From positions 47,251,452 through 47,315,451 of the forward strand of contig CM072811.1 in assembly GCA_037013495.1 (NCBI GenBank): a stretch of 64,000 nt of DNA. Reading direction: 5' to 3'. The notes below the pieces were generated by a model. The model did not search any database. It was not told the origin of the DNA and was given only the letters and a program-made list of their open reading frames with translations. Source of the stretch: Hippophae tibetana (Eukaryota; Streptophyta; Magnoliopsida; Rosales; Elaeagnaceae). Within the stretch, counting starts at the first letter, position 1. Every line of letters begins with the position of its first letter. Below, in pieces: positions 44,886-58,619 of this stretch. Made by a program: the position numbers and the translations under genes.

Positions 44886-47800
44886 TTTTTTATTAATTTT
44901 TTTTCTATATCTCATAAGTTTATCTTTTTTACATCTTTTTTTAACATGCAAACCACCCATTTTCACAATAATTATTCATGACTATATTTTTAGGGAAGAA
45001 AAAAAACCCATAAATGCATAATCTTCTTATTAAAAAAACATCAAAACTATTTTTTAAATTTATTTTACATATTTATTATAAAAAAACTTTCAAATTCATA
45101 ATATTTTTGTCAATAAATACCTTATTTAAATAAAGGTACACTTATTAGATTTAACTTATTGATTGCATTAAGATCTAAAAAAGATGACAACTAAACTATG
45201 TAAAATTAGAATAATCGTTTAATTTTTAACGTCATAAATATTTAATCATACTTGTGACAACAGATGTTAGGTAACATTTCAAATAAGAATAATAATGATT
45301 ATGTACTAAATCTTAGAGTAAACATAAACATATTTATGTAACAAACTAGTCGTACATTATAACATACATAATCATGTCATTCAAATATAGAATTAAATAT
45401 ATCAAGAATTAAGAATTGAAATTAAAACTATTTATGTCAATAAATTAATGAAACCATACTCTAGAGTTTGAAATTACTCATAATCACATTAAATTTTTAG
45501 TTAGATATAGATTCTAAATGAATCAACATTATAATAATGGAAACTATTAAGAGAATAAATAATAATAAAAACTTAGCTACGTAGATGATGAAGTCAAAAT
45601 AACTTTACTCTACAATTTTCAATTATTTCTTCTAAATATCTTTGAAAAAAATGTGTATTCATGATATAACTTGTTCCTTGTAGCAATTGTGTATCTTTAA
45701 TAAGTCATTAAGCTCTTTTTATATTCTATTTTTGAGCTTGATTTAATTAAGATTAGATTATAATTGATCTAATAGTTAAGATTTGAATTGCATGATGAAA
45801 ATCACTAAATTTACTTGTTGATTAGACTACTCAATCTATTGAGATATTTTGTCAATCGATCGACTTATTATGATTTTTAACCCAAGAGTATTTTATCGAT
45901 CTCAATCAAAGCTCAATCAAAACCTATATTTCAATCAATTGATCAATCTTTGATGTTCTTCTATTACAACCTTGATCAATCTCGAGTAAATATCGATTGA
46001 TTGATTACTTTGTTCCATATTTTAACTCAATGACACTTGATTGAAGCTTAATTGATTAAATCTCTTATTTTTGTTCTTAACACACTATGTTATCTTTTCT
46101 AATCCAATGACACTTCTCCTCGCATCATAGATGCTATTTTCCCTTACAAAACCGATCCAATGCCTAAATTAAAAAAAATTTATATGTTGGACTCATTTAG
46201 TTCATATAATATAATGAGTTGTTCAGAATATATAAATATGATTAAAAAATGTTTATTATAAATATATTATTAAAATTTAAATAAATTTTATTATTTTAAT
46301 AAATTATTATTATTTATAATTATAACACAATTTATAACATATATAAATGCTCCTAAAGAATTTAGGTATTGAAAATCAGTAGTAAAAAAATTAATTTCCA
46401 AACAAGTTTTTCCTCCTTCCATTAAAACGATATCTTCTACTGTTCACCTTCTACTTTTTCATTTGAATTTGAATTTTACCGGTATGATTATATACTTGTT
46501 TACGTTGGAATTACATACATAACTAAATTGCTATCTCTACATAAAACTAAATTTTGTTATCATTTATCTTTACATGAATTTAAGTAATCTTTTTATCAAC
46601 ATCTTATATCAGAATTTCGAATTTATATATATTTGTGTATCTTACCCACAATGTTTTATCTCATCGGTAAATAGATCTTTTTTAAGTATTGAGAGAAATT
46701 AGAAGGGTTGATACTTAAAAAAAAAAAATTGTTTAAAAAAATTTAACCCATGATTTAATGGTCATTTGTTAATTATGAGAAAAATTTAAAGTCTTGCTAG
46801 TTCCAGTATAGAGAAACAAAGAATCACACCTCCTTTTAAGTCTTAATCACAATTAGCTAATATTTAAATTTTAAATATAGTTATATTTTGTACATGACAG
46901 TGTAAAATTAAGTGTTAAAAATTAATTATAATGTCTCTCCAAATAAATAATATGAGGCGGAGAATCTGACACATAGAAATTTATTGCCCAAAACCCATTC
47001 ATTTTTATTTAAAAGCTCATATTTAACTCACAATAAATAAATTGATTTGTAAATTTAAAAATTCAATAAAAGACAAGCATCTCAAAAAGGTAAAGCAGCT
47101 CCCCCAAAAATAAGGTTGAATAAACGCACAAAAAGCTAATCAAAATAAGGTTGAATAAACGCACCAAAAGCTAATCAGTAGTAGCTGTTTTTCATTATAT
47201 TTATGAGGAAAAACTATATATTAGTTTTGGAAAATATTATAATTTAGATTAATGATATAAAATTAGTAAATACCATATCACTCACTAATTTGTCTATTTA
47301 CACGTACTACTTTACAATTACATTATTTATCATCTTTAAAATATATCAATATTTATATATTTTTAAAATATAATATTTTTTAAGAAAAAAATTATTTATT
47401 ATAAACTATATAATAATTAATTATAAATTAAAAAATATATTTTTTAATTTCGTAAATAATTATTTATAACGTTAGTTATAATTATAACATAATTTATTTA
47501 ATATCATATATTATATTTATATGATAATAAATTATTTATTGATATTTTCGTATGTAATTATTATGTCCAATAAAATTCAACCCAAAAAATATACAATAAG
47601 ATATGATAGGTATAATTTAAAAATAAAATTTAAGCTTAGTTAAAATAGTTTAATTTTTAATATTTTTAATAATTTAATTATAAAAAAAATATAAATATAA
47701 AATTACAAATAATTAAATTTTAAAGAATATTTATTATTAAATGTAATATTGAATTTTAAAAAAAATTATAAAAAAATAAATCTTTTATTTTCACTTAACA

Positions 47801-47993
47801 TACTTTTATTATTAAATAAATTTTATTTTAAATATTATTTAATTATATCTCATTTAATATTATTAAAATATTATTTTTATTTTTAAAATTTTAACGAAGT
47901 TATTTCTTATAATTTTACGAAAATATATTAAGCCTCACGCTGTTAAGCAGACCAAACAAAGAAACAGACACAGATAAGAGAGAGAGAGAGATA
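44886..47993. other. Intergenic, AT-rich
   Basis: No gene is recognised. 45850-46070 contains many (a/t)TCAATC/GATTGA words and looks like part of a dispersed repeat. 47200-47900 is extremely AT-rich. The last 60 bases form the DUF1218 5' UTR, with a GA microsatellite (47976-47991). Confidence 0.55.
47107..47176. repeat. 35 bp tandem duplication
   Basis: Two near-identical 35 bp units (47107-47141 and 47142-47176), each 'aaaataaggttgaataaacg' followed by 'cac(a/c)aaaagctaatc'. They lie about 820 bp before the DUF1218 start codon. Confidence 0.9.
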
Positions 47994-50193
47994 ATGGGGT
48001 TCTCATTGCCCATCTTGGCCATCGTTACTTCACTGCATCTCATTGCCTTTGTTCTTGCTGTTGGTGCAGAACGACGTCGTAGCTCGGTAAGCTTAGCTTT
48101 GCTTTGCTTTGTTGTCTTAAAGTATTCGTTTCTTTATCTTTTTATGTTTCTGAGGGGAGTGTGAATCTGTGAAGGCTAAGGTAGTGCCCGATGAATACGA
48201 TTTACGAACTTACTGCTTGTACAACTCTGACGCCTCGACGGTGTATGGTTTGGCGGCGTTTGGGCTGCTGTTGATGAGCCAAACGGTGCTTAACGGCGTC
48301 ACTAGGTGTCTCTGCTTTGGTAAAGGTTTAATGGTTGGGAGGTCCACCACTTGTACTGTCTTCTTCTTCATATTTTCTTGGTATTTTTTTCTCTGTTTTT
48401 ACCCTTTTTCTTCTTTTTTTGTTTCTTTCTTTTAATTTGTTGCCGTTTTAATTTAAATTTTAGTTGGATTTTCGCTAGATCTTCCGAATTAGTTATTTTT
48501 TTTCAACTGGTTTCTGTCCAATCAGGGAGATAAGAAGTGTAACTGCTTCCTATTTCTGGTTAATAAACATATAAATGTTAGGTAACCACAAATCTAACAC
48601 CCCTAAGATTTAAAATAATAAAAATAACACCCTTAACATTAATTCATACAATTTTAATGTTATTTTTGTTGTTATATATTGATTAAATTCCAGCATGCTT
48701 GTTTTGTTAGAGTGTGCCTTCTAACTCTATAGTTGTTTTATTCCTGAATTGAAATAGTGTTTTTTTTTCTTTTTTCTTTTTAACCAAAAGTTCTTTGTTA
48801 TGATTCAAACGTGTTTTTTTTTTACCAAACGATTCTTTATTATGGTTCGAACCAATTACTTGAAACAGAAAAGAGGTAAATCTTACTGTTATACTACTAG
48901 ACTAATCGCGAACATGTATGTTGAAATGGAGAGCACAGAACATTAATTGAACCACCCTTATTGAAACATTCAAGTTTTGAGAACTTCTGCATCGGGTTTA
49001 AAGTTAGAACTTAGAAGTAAAATGATAAAAGTCTAAAGTTAACACTGTGGTTGTAGAGAAAACAATAATTACTTCAAAATAGATGTTCTAGTGCATTACC
49101 TTTTGGCTTTAATCTCGAATCTTGGGAAGGAAAAGTAGATAAGTAATGATTTATATTCTAAATGAAATTTGAATTATTGTTTTAGCTTTACCTTTAGCTT
49201 TTTTTTATTTGTCCATATAAGAAACTTAAAAATAAAAAACTTATTTAGTCCATAACCTATATAAGATATTAAAATTTGGTCATAATCTTTCAATTCACAC
49301 AATTTAGTCCATAACTGTTTTAAATTTGACAAATTTAGTATAAAAATTCATTTTTTTGTTAAATTTACATAACGGCATTATACTTAATTATAACATAACT
49401 TTACTTTTTCAATTCATTTAAGCCCTCTCCCCCCAAAGTATAAATTGGACGGCATTATACTTAATTATAACATAACTTTACTTTTTCAATTCATTTAAGC
49501 CCTCTCTCCCCCAAAGTATAAATTGGTCTCTAATCTATGACAAAATTTATAATTTGATCATCAACATTTTAATTATATGATTATGTATGATACCATTAAA
49601 TCAATTTGATAAAAATTGAAATTTTGTATTAAATTTGTCAAATTTATAAATATTAGGGACTAAATTGTGTGAATGAGAAGATTAGGGATCAAATTTTAAT
49701 ATCTTAAAGAGTACTCTCCTTGTTTTTGATACATTTGCCCCTAAATTTGATAAAAGAATTTGGTCAAACAAAAATTGTTCTTTAAAAATGTGGATGTCTA
49801 TACTCTTATATAGCTAGAATTGACCGTCATCCAAGATAGTAGAAATGGAAAAATAAAACCCTTTTGTTGATTTTGTTAGTTTCATTGGTCTAAACATTTT
49901 AACCAATAATCAGGACAAGCTTTCTGGGAGCCGAAGCATGCTTACTAGCAGGATCAGCAAGGAATGCATACCATACCAAGTACAGGGCAGTGTTTCATGT
50001 AGAACACTTGTCTTGTGCAACCCTCCGCAAAGGGGTGTTTGCTGCTGGTGCTGCACTTACATTGTTATCTCTGGTTGGTTCGATTATTTACTACTGGGCT
50101 CATTCTAAAGCTGATACCGGTGGATGGGAGAAGTATCAGAATGAAGGTGTTGGCTTAGCTGAAAAACGAACCAACGAATTCGAGAAGCCCTAG
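47994..50193 (+). CDS. DUF1218 four-helix membrane protein
   Basis: Three exons: 47994-48086, 48175-48380 and 49914-50193, with GT-AG borders and matching phases, give 192 residues. The N-terminal hydrophobic segment (LPILAIVTSLHLIAFVLAVG) is followed by AERRRSS, then three more hydrophobic helices, and between them the conserved EACLLAGSARNAYHTKYR and LRKGVFAAGAA typical of DUF1218. Members of this family (Arabidopsis MWL1 and MWL2) are secretory-pathway membrane proteins that modify secondary-wall lignin; whether this member does so is not shown. The start is the first ATG after a GA-rich leader and gives the family's usual N-terminus. Intron 2 (48381-49913) contains a MITE. The gene is convergent with the gene at 51320-55688. 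Confidence 0.9.
49261..49708. mobile_element. MITE with long inverted repeats in DUF1218 intron 2
   Basis: The left arm (49261-49350, e.g. 'agatattaaaatttgg', 'ttcacacaatttagtcc') is repeated inverted in the right arm (49619-49708), giving about 90 bp imperfect terminal inverted repeats around an AT-rich centre. No coding capacity. The superfamily is not certain because the target duplication is unclear. Confidence 0.75.
49372..49526. repeat. 77 bp tandem duplication inside the MITE
   Basis: 49372-49448 and 49449-49526 are almost identical, beginning 'acggcattatacttaattat' and ending 'aaagtataaattgg'. The near identity shows the duplication is much younger than the MITE arms, which are diverged. 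Confidence 0.92.
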
Positions 50194-51319
50194 AGTTCTT
50201 GTATGGTATCGAGTAGTAGGTTAGTTTCAAGAGTTTTTGGTGATTGTTCATTAAATTATGTCTTTAAACATATGAACTATTTATGCATCGACGTCAAGTA
50301 ACTAGGTCAAATTATGTTCTTGGAAATGAGATGTATGAATATATAGTGTGTTAAGTGTTATGTTAGCAACTTAAGCTCTACTTCTGCAGCTTGGTTTTGT
50401 ATATTCAAGTTTCTGGCCCTTTCTCTTAAGCTTATATTGAAGTCTGCCTGTTATAAAAAGTGAATACATAAGAATTCATTTTATCAAATATATGGTAGCA
50501 ATCTAGCAATGAACCTTTAGTTCTTTAAAGAAGTGTTATTTGATCTTTTATTTTCGTAAAAAAATTTGATAAAATTATTTTTTATTAATATTTTAAATAA
50601 AGTAATATTATTTTTAAATATTTTATTTATATTAATAAATAAGAAAATTATAAAATTAACTTTTTTGTTATGATATTTTAACAAAAAATATTAAAATATT
50701 AAATAATGAACCAATGACAAGAAGATAAAATGTTGATAGAGGCAACCTATTCTCATGCATTAGTATCATATGCATATGTTCATCAAAGATATAAAACTGA
50801 ATTTTTTTTTTGAATTTTTATGAAAATAGAATCATAAGGAAATCGAAAGGTATTCATTAAAAATAGTTAAAATATAACTATTCAAAAAATTAATATAAAT
50901 GATTCTCTATTCACTTGATTTTTGGACCATATGCATATGTAAGATTTTGCAATCCCTCTCTTTCACACTTTCACTGAACCACAGTATATCATATAACAAT
51001 TGATATCATTAGTCCAAACTTAAATTTCTATACAATTCAAATTTTATTAATTTTAAATAATATGACACAATATTATTAATAAACCTCTACTGTACTTCTA
51101 CACCAGAATCAGTTTCATCCAGCGATCCATTTGAAATTCAGCATTAAAAAAAAAATTGCCCTTATATCAATCGTGTAAATACGTACACAATAAGGAACTC
51201 TCTTTCCATCAATAATCTGAATTCTGATAAATTTTTATTGCATCAAATGTAGTAGCCAAAGACCCGATTATTATTTCCCATCTTCTTATTCTCTTGTTAG
51301 CCTGAAAGCTTCTGTACCT
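50194..51319. other. 3' flanks of two convergent genes
   Basis: Holds the 3' ends of the DUF1218 gene and of the minus-strand gene. AT-rich, with no other gene or element recognised. Confidence 0.6.
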
Positions 51320-54300
51320 TCAAATTCCAAGACGGTTTCTGATTTCAGTTGAGGAAATATCTATGCGAAACTTCTCCGGTGGTATTGAGATGAACATGTC
51401 TTTTAACTCCTCCGGAATTTCAAAATCATCAAGAACCTAAAATTTATAGAGCATTAAAATCATTAAACTTTCGTGGAGGGTAACATGGATGCTAATAAAC
51501 ATACATTGCTTAATAAGCTTCTGATATGAAAATATACCTTAAATACACCATCAACATTACGGCCACCCACAAGAAAAGTGCACCCAGTCTGTTTGCATCC
51601 AATTAGTACCTTAAGCATCTTCTCACGATCCCCACCATAGTACCTAGGCTGGAAAGATATGTATTTGTGAGATAAGCTAAAACAGTATGCAGATGACCTC
51701 ATGAAATGAAAGCCACAGAGAGCATCCAAAAATTCAAACCAGTAACTGTGATTCGATGTTTTGGCATATTGTCACCTGGTCCTAGACGTATAGTATCACA
51801 TTGAATCACAGTTCATGGTTTGAATCACAGAAATTCAATGTGGTTCTAGACATATAGTACCAGAAGTCGGGACACTAGAAATGACAGTATACCACATTAG
51901 ATAAATCAGTAAAATTTCTCCTTTATGGCACAATCAATGACCTGTAACTACTCCTATCTGATTATCTTGCAGGAACAAGGTTCAATATACTTCTTAGTTC
52001 CTATTAAGATAAGCTACAGAACCATATTCACTTTATCATTCCAGATCTCAAGGAAATATAGGACTTTTACAACAACACTACACCCACAGATAATTTTAGA
52101 AATTTGTTAACACGAGCAGGAAAATGTTAAAATGAATGCAGATAACATACATGAATAAGCCTTGCTGCTGTGTCAACACCAATTACAAAAGCACTGCCTG
52201 GAAAAATTTCAGCTTTCTTATAAAAGAATGGCTGATTTGATATAATTACGGTTCCTGCCATCCAAAATAAAAATTTACCAACGTCCAAGAAATGAAATAT
52301 CAACTTATGAACTTGCTACCACTTTGCATGCAAAGATGATTTTAACAAAACAATAATGTTTCTCAATTCCATATAGAAAGAACAATTATACACCCATCGA
52401 CATGAAAAGAAAATGTATATTGAGATTTGAGGGTCTGTTTGTTTGTACTTTGTGCTTCTATCAAGAAGCATATTTTTTGCTTCAAACATGCATCCTTCTC
52501 TCAGAAGCATTTTCTACAGGTAGCAAAAACAGAAATATACCCCAATAACACTAAAAGGTGTGAAATTATAAACCATATGATCAAATCCTAAAAATATTAA
52601 TAATTGTCTAATTACAACATGAAATTCACAGAAAACAAAAACAAGACTAAATATCAGACCTTCGAATATGATAATGGATACTGCCAATTTCATAATGCAT
52701 AAAAGTTTAATACTCTCCTAAGTTATATAAACATGCTTATGGTTCCTTTTTGGATCTGAAACTAAATTAATAAGACGTGAATATTAAAAGCAGACTTTAT
52801 TCCATGTCCCAATGGTTGAAATTTACATAGAACAGAGTCATATATATTTTTATTTAGACGGGCATATTAGTTATTAATATTCTCTCGCAATGCATAGAAA
52901 AATTTTTGAGCACGTCTAAGTCTGGAGGCAAAAATGTTATGGAAATTTTTTTGGCCTATTAACTTTTCAAGAGAACATACATATCTTACAATCTTCTGTT
53001 GTATGCTTAATCCAATATTTAAAACAAAATGCTCCAAAGAAGATGCAAGAAAAAGAAAAGGGAAAGTAGGATGAGAGTGGTATTGTGGAAAAGCTCCCTC
53101 ACCAACTTCTACGAACTGCTTGACACGTTCTTTGATTTGTGCTACTGAAAGTGGAGGTTTGTCAGCATTGATGGCTGATAATTCAAAGCAAGGATAACAA
53201 TTTCCACAAATTCTGCATCAAAATTAATGATTGATTAAAATATATCATACATGCATTTCCTTGTTTATAACGCAGATATTTGGATGAAAAAATTTGTAGT
53301 GATATGGATGTTTGAGTTGAAACCCTTAGGTGGGAGATTTTTCTAAGAGAAGCAATGTCAGTTTTATTTAAATATGTCTTCACAACACTTTTTTGTATTC
53401 ATATTAGGCATTAGCTTATGTCCGCAAAACTATAACAGAAAATTGATTGAAACAACTATAATACCCTTTAGCCACTTCTAAAAGTTTCAGGTGTCCTTCA
53501 TGCAACGGATTGAAAGAGCCAGATAATATAACCTTCCTCTCTGCATTTGACTGGTGCCTCTCTATAAGTGATGAAAAATTTAGAGTTACAAACAGATGGA
53601 TATAAAGTCAGGATAACAATATAAAGGTATATATAAGCATCATGTAATCTCCAATTATATTGCAGGCTGTTTCAACCCAAAAATTATATTGTACCACTTG
53701 AAAACGGATAAACCTTAGCGCATATTTCCCCATTTATAAGCTGCTCTAGTTCTTGATCTTCTTTGAACTTCTTTTCAGATTCATGAGATATATCTGATTC
53801 AGTCAATCCTGAATCAAACATTGCTGGAACTTTACATGCAGATGCAACTGCCTGTGATCAAAATGATGCATACATAAGAAGCATTCGTATAAAGAAACAA
53901 TTACTTCATTTTAATATTATATGCGCTTACTACTGACATTTTGTTGCTAAAACTGTTGCTCTCTGCTTTTTATAAGACTTTCAGAGGGGTTAAGAACTAC
54001 TTAATAATACAGTATTTTCAGTGCCAACTCATATTTATAAGACATTTCTCTTTTCATGAAAGAAATTTGAACCTTTTTTTATCACAAACCTTCAGTAAAA
54101 GATTACTTGAAACAAGATCTTCTTCCTCTCTACTCCGCAAACCCTATAGTATTAAGCAATATGAGATGTCTATCATTGCACTTCAAAACTATAAACTAAG
54201 AAGTAAAACAAACCCAACGATCACCTTCGAAAGGGTAACTTTTGAGAGCCATAGTCGGTCAGATGTCCTCGTTGACAAGTAAAACCTATATATGAAAGAG

Positions 54301-55688
54301 AAAAATAGAATTGTAGAGGGTTGCATTCAAATGATGAGTGGTCAAAATACAAGAGTACAAGAACGAGTGAATTAAGAAAAATACAAAAGGTGTTGCAAAA
54401 CATTAGATATCAGAAAAATGATATTAGAAAATAGTATGTAGTTATGTAACAAAAAATGACTTGGGAAATCAACTACCATCCGCAAGCTAAAACAGTCTAA
54501 AGTCGTTTATACTTTGCCACTGACAACTCTTGTTTGTATCATTACAAGAAAAATATCTTAAATTAAGAATTTGGTATGCACAACAACCTGTGATCTCCAA
54601 GTTTTGGCCGTGAGGTAGCCAACGAACCAGTAAAACCCACTCCAAGAACAGGGGAACCTATTTAAGACAAGGAAAAAGAAAATCCATTATAAAACTAAAT
54701 GAGTAAAACTGTTTTCCATTTTTGGACTTAAAGTGCATAAACTATGCCGGATTACATGGTTAGGAGACCAAACTCGCTAGTGTTTTTCCAAACTCATTGT
54801 TTGATTATTTAAAAGAGCTCAGGTACAATCTGTATATTGTCTAACATAGTTAGGACTATCCCAATACAAATGAATATAATAATTATCATCAGTTCGTCAT
54901 AACAAATGCAGTTACTTCCACCTGGCCTATATATGAAGCCAAGTATTTCCATCCCTCAAAGGCTCAAACTAGCTATTTCTAATCATTAAAAGAACGAATC
55001 ATTTTCAGATACTAACAAAAAAATTAACTACAAACTGAGGTGAAGATACATGAACCACCACTATATAGACTAAACTATGTTAGTTACACAGACCCGCATA
55101 ACCACCATATGCTCACATACATATCGAAAACATAAAAGCTTGAAAAATCTACTGAGTTTGAAACTAATCGATGAATGCTAACCTGGACTGGAGAGCTTGA
55201 GCGCCCGGTTATACGCTAATAAGGCCATATCTTCAGCCGTTTGTTGGCTACAGAATTGGGAAGGTACCTAAAATAATATAGAACAAAAACAAAATTTGAA
55301 ATTCTCGCAAAATAGAGTAAATAATTGTGACTGGAAGTAATGGGTCCATGACAAATTGCAAATCTTAAGAACCTTTCCGAGTAATTGAATCGAGGACATC
55401 CTCGAGTAGGGAATCATAACTTCAAGGATGGTATTTGAAGCTCCTGGAACTGAGAATAACCACCCTAGAGCCTAATGAACAATCATTAATCACTCATTTT
55501 TTTAGCAATTGACTAATCAAATTGTTCACATTACTTGTGTAAATATGATTCTATGTATTGTATATGCATAAGAGAAAAACAGAGAGAGGGAGAAGGGGTA
55601 CCAAAGAGGCTCCTCCGGAAAGATAGAGAACTGATTGAGTAGGAGTGAAGTGAATGGCGTCCACTACAGCTCTAACCGAAGCGTCCAT
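51320..55688 (-). CDS. CinA-like / NadD-like nucleotidyltransferase fusion protein
   Basis: Twelve exons on the minus strand: 55602-55688, 55373-55471, 55183-55267, 54588-54657, 54225-54285, 54090-54143, 53695-53851, 53465-53561, 53103-53212, 52151-52254, 51538-51648 and 51320-51436. All borders are GT-AG, phases agree and the product is 383 residues. Residues 1-150 resemble the C-terminal domain of bacterial CinA (SGGAS, YSRMS, GVGFTGSLATSRPKLGDHR), which in bacteria can act as nicotinamide-nucleotide amidase. Residues 205-383 are a nucleotidyltransferase of the NadD/NMNAT type, with GSFNPLHEGH (HxGH at 225-228) and ISSTEIR (372-378), both nucleotide-binding motifs. It corresponds to Arabidopsis At3g27610, which is uncharacterised as far as I know. 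A role in NAD or related nucleotide metabolism is inference. The start MDASVRAVV suits the family, though upstream in-frame ATGs exist. Confidence 0.9.
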
Positions 55689-57420
55689 CAGTTGCTTTCT
55701 CTTCCTTCTCGATCGTCCAATCTCTCCTCTCACCTGCTGTATATGGACGAGAGCTTGGTTGAAAAACGATGTCGTTAGATAGTTTGTGTTCTTCAATGTG
55801 CTTTCAAGTATGAAATTGAGAATCCAATTTCTTGAACGATTCCGTTTCGTTGTTATATCCTGCTTGGGTTTTACGATAATGGAATTTTCTTCGTCAATTT
55901 TCACAACTCAAGACCAATTTTTTTTTCTTTTTTGTTCCAGTTCCACTATTTTTTTTAAATATATCTGTATAATCTCAAACTAATATTATGAATTTCTTTA
56001 TTTTTTAATGATGGATGCCAAAAATTGGATAAAAGGATTAAAAATTAAAAATATTGATTTTTATGAATGTTTGGATTTTATAGAAATAAGAATGATATTA
56101 TCAAATATTATTGAAAATTTGTGTAAAGAAAAAAAAATAACTTAATCTAAAAATATTAAAAAAATATATATATATAATAAGTTAAGGTAAATAAAATTAA
56201 ATGATATTATATAATATAATAATTTTTCAATAAATTAATGAATATAAAATAAGAGTAATTTTAATGATATAAGTTACTCTAATATTAAAAAATTAAGATT
56301 TATGTTAAGATGAAAATAAAAAATATTTTTTTCTTATTATTTTTTTATAAAAAATTATGAGTAATTCAATAATTTACAAATTATTATAAATGATTTTGAA
56401 AGATTTCATAAACATTATCTACACTCATGTTATTTGAGATATTATTTTCATTAAGTTAATTCTCATCAAAAATAAAATTTCAACCATTTATATAATTTTT
56501 ACATATTATTGTCTATTTTATGATATATTCTTGTGTATTACTTTCTAATAATACTTATTTCTTAACTATCAACTCTATATTTATAATCTTTATATTGTAT
56601 ACTTAGTTTCACAAGTTAATAAATTTAAAGTTTGATTATGTTTAGAACCATATATTATGTTCTTTTCATCTCTATGATCTTATCATCACTTCTTGTTCTA
56701 TCATACTCATTATTATTTTTTCTTGTTTCATTGTTACTTTTTGAGAATAAAATCTTATAATATGTTTGTAGTTACTTAATTATCTAACAATAAGACTTAT
56801 TTCTTTTCTGATTTAATTTTTTTCATCAAAAAGTATAAAAAGAATCTATAAAAATCACATTTCATAAATTTTAAAACAAATTTGATAATATTTAAGATAA
56901 TTATATACAATCATATACATTTCAAACCTTAGTCATATTTAATACTATCCAAGATATATCCCATTTTCAATTCATGGATAAAATTAATGATTCTCGCATT
57001 CCCAAATTTCTTTTCTTGTTTTAAAGATTAATCATTAGCCAACTTTGATGTACACAATTTTTTTTTATCAACTTGCATGAAATTTTTTAAAAACACTTAG
57101 AAATCAATCTTGAATTTCTTTTAGGACCAAAAACTTGATATATAGATCCCAGAGGGAGAAAATAACGAAAGAAATAAACACAAAACAAAACTTGATAGGA
57201 TCTTAACAGGCTTTTTGTAATGGATCATTAATATGTTATTACATTTTATGTTAAATATTATTAAAATATTTAATTTTAATACATAATTTAATTATTGATA
57301 TTATTTTTAATCATTTTAATAATATTTGCTTATTATTTTCCAAAATTAGTCACATGTAAAATGGATAAAGACATTTGTATGAATTTAAAAAAATCGTAGT
57401 AATTGATTAATGTTTAGTAT
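55689..57420. other. Promoter side of the CinA/NadD gene and intergenic DNA
   Basis: The first 200 bases are the gene's 5' flank. 56000-57360 is very AT-rich. No gene or element is recognised. Confidence 0.55.
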
Positions 57421-57903
57421 TGTCCAGGTAGAAGATACGCAACCTTAACTATCTCAAATATTTCGCTCATATAATGAAGGTAATACTCGTTTAAGAGCTC
57501 GTACATAACGATCAGATTCTTGAAAGCAATCGAACAAGGCCTAAGGATCAAACCTGAGAACCAAGACTTGAGGATCGCGACTTTGCCTAAGTAAATAGCC
57601 TAGTATACCACTCTAACAACCTCAATCATCTATTTGTATAAGAAAACTCAATCAACACATACATGGTGACCTAAGGACGACAACTTGATTCTATATAGAA
57701 CTTCTTTTTTTATGTATCTTTGTAACTCAAATAAGAGCACCTACTTATGTAATCTCGACACATGTCTAATAAATGTTATATATATCTCTTCAGTGAGAAA
57801 AATAAATGATCTACTTATTATTATCATTGCATACTTTTCTCTAGAATCTCTAGAATTCTATAGCATATGTAATTTTTCAAACAATTGGCGTCCACCGTGA
57901 GAC
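57421..57903 (+). mobile_element. Older Gypsy element: LTR end and primer site
   Basis: The sequence ends AAACA and is followed by TTGGCGTCCACCGTGAGACC (57884-57903), the kind of primer site and leader seen in TAT-type plant Gypsy elements. The LTR probably starts near TGTCCAGG at 57421, but no partner LTR lies in the window. The element runs to the right and was interrupted at 58057 by the minus-strand Gypsy element, resuming at 62166. Broken. Confidence 0.6.
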
Positions 57904-58056
57904 CTTAAATTTTTCAATCCATATGAGAGAATTCGAGACCTTTCATTCTTTAACTAGGAGAATTACTTCGTTTTATAGGAAAATCACTCAATACCAATCA
58001 CTATTTTAATTTATAGCAATGGAGTATCATCCCAATCACACAAATAGTATGGTAGC

Positions 58057-58430
58057 TGTTGGGATTGGTCTGACTTACATAGAGAGAAATTAGAGTAATT
58101 AATGAAATCTGTGGATCTCTTAAGGAGCCCATGTATATATATATATATATTTACATGTACAAGTGTTGATTGCATAAGGCATACACATCACAACGTATCA
58201 TAAGGGTATAAGAGTAAAGAAAAATACACTTAAAACTCGGGTTGATGTCTTAAGGCTCGGGGTGACGTCTTATGGCTCGAGCAGACATCTTAAAGTTCGG
58301 GTTGACATCTTATGGCTCCGACTGATATCTTATCGCTCGGGTTGATGTCTTAAGGCTTGGGCTGACCCCAAGCCTCGGGCTGACATCTCAAGGATAGGGC
58401 TGATGTTAGGTCATTCCTTATGCCCAAACA
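58057..58430 (-). repeat. 3' LTR of the non-autonomous Gypsy element
   Basis: 374 bp. It contains about eight ~22 bp units of the form 'ggctcgggttga(t/c)(g/a)tctta' between 58235 and 58400; the partner LTR at 61919-62165 has only about two. Confidence 0.88.
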
Positions 58431-58619
58431 TCAATCCCCATACTCTTTTAACTTAGTTCTACAACTGAGGTGGAAGAGTAAAAGGCTCAGTATTGACGTC
58501 CTACTGACTACAAGAATAGGATTGACGTCCTTACGCATAATATCTAACTCTTTCTCAACATCCATATATGGAAGGTGCTGGACACAATGGTTCACACTGT
58601 GTGGAGCCCTACCTTTTTG

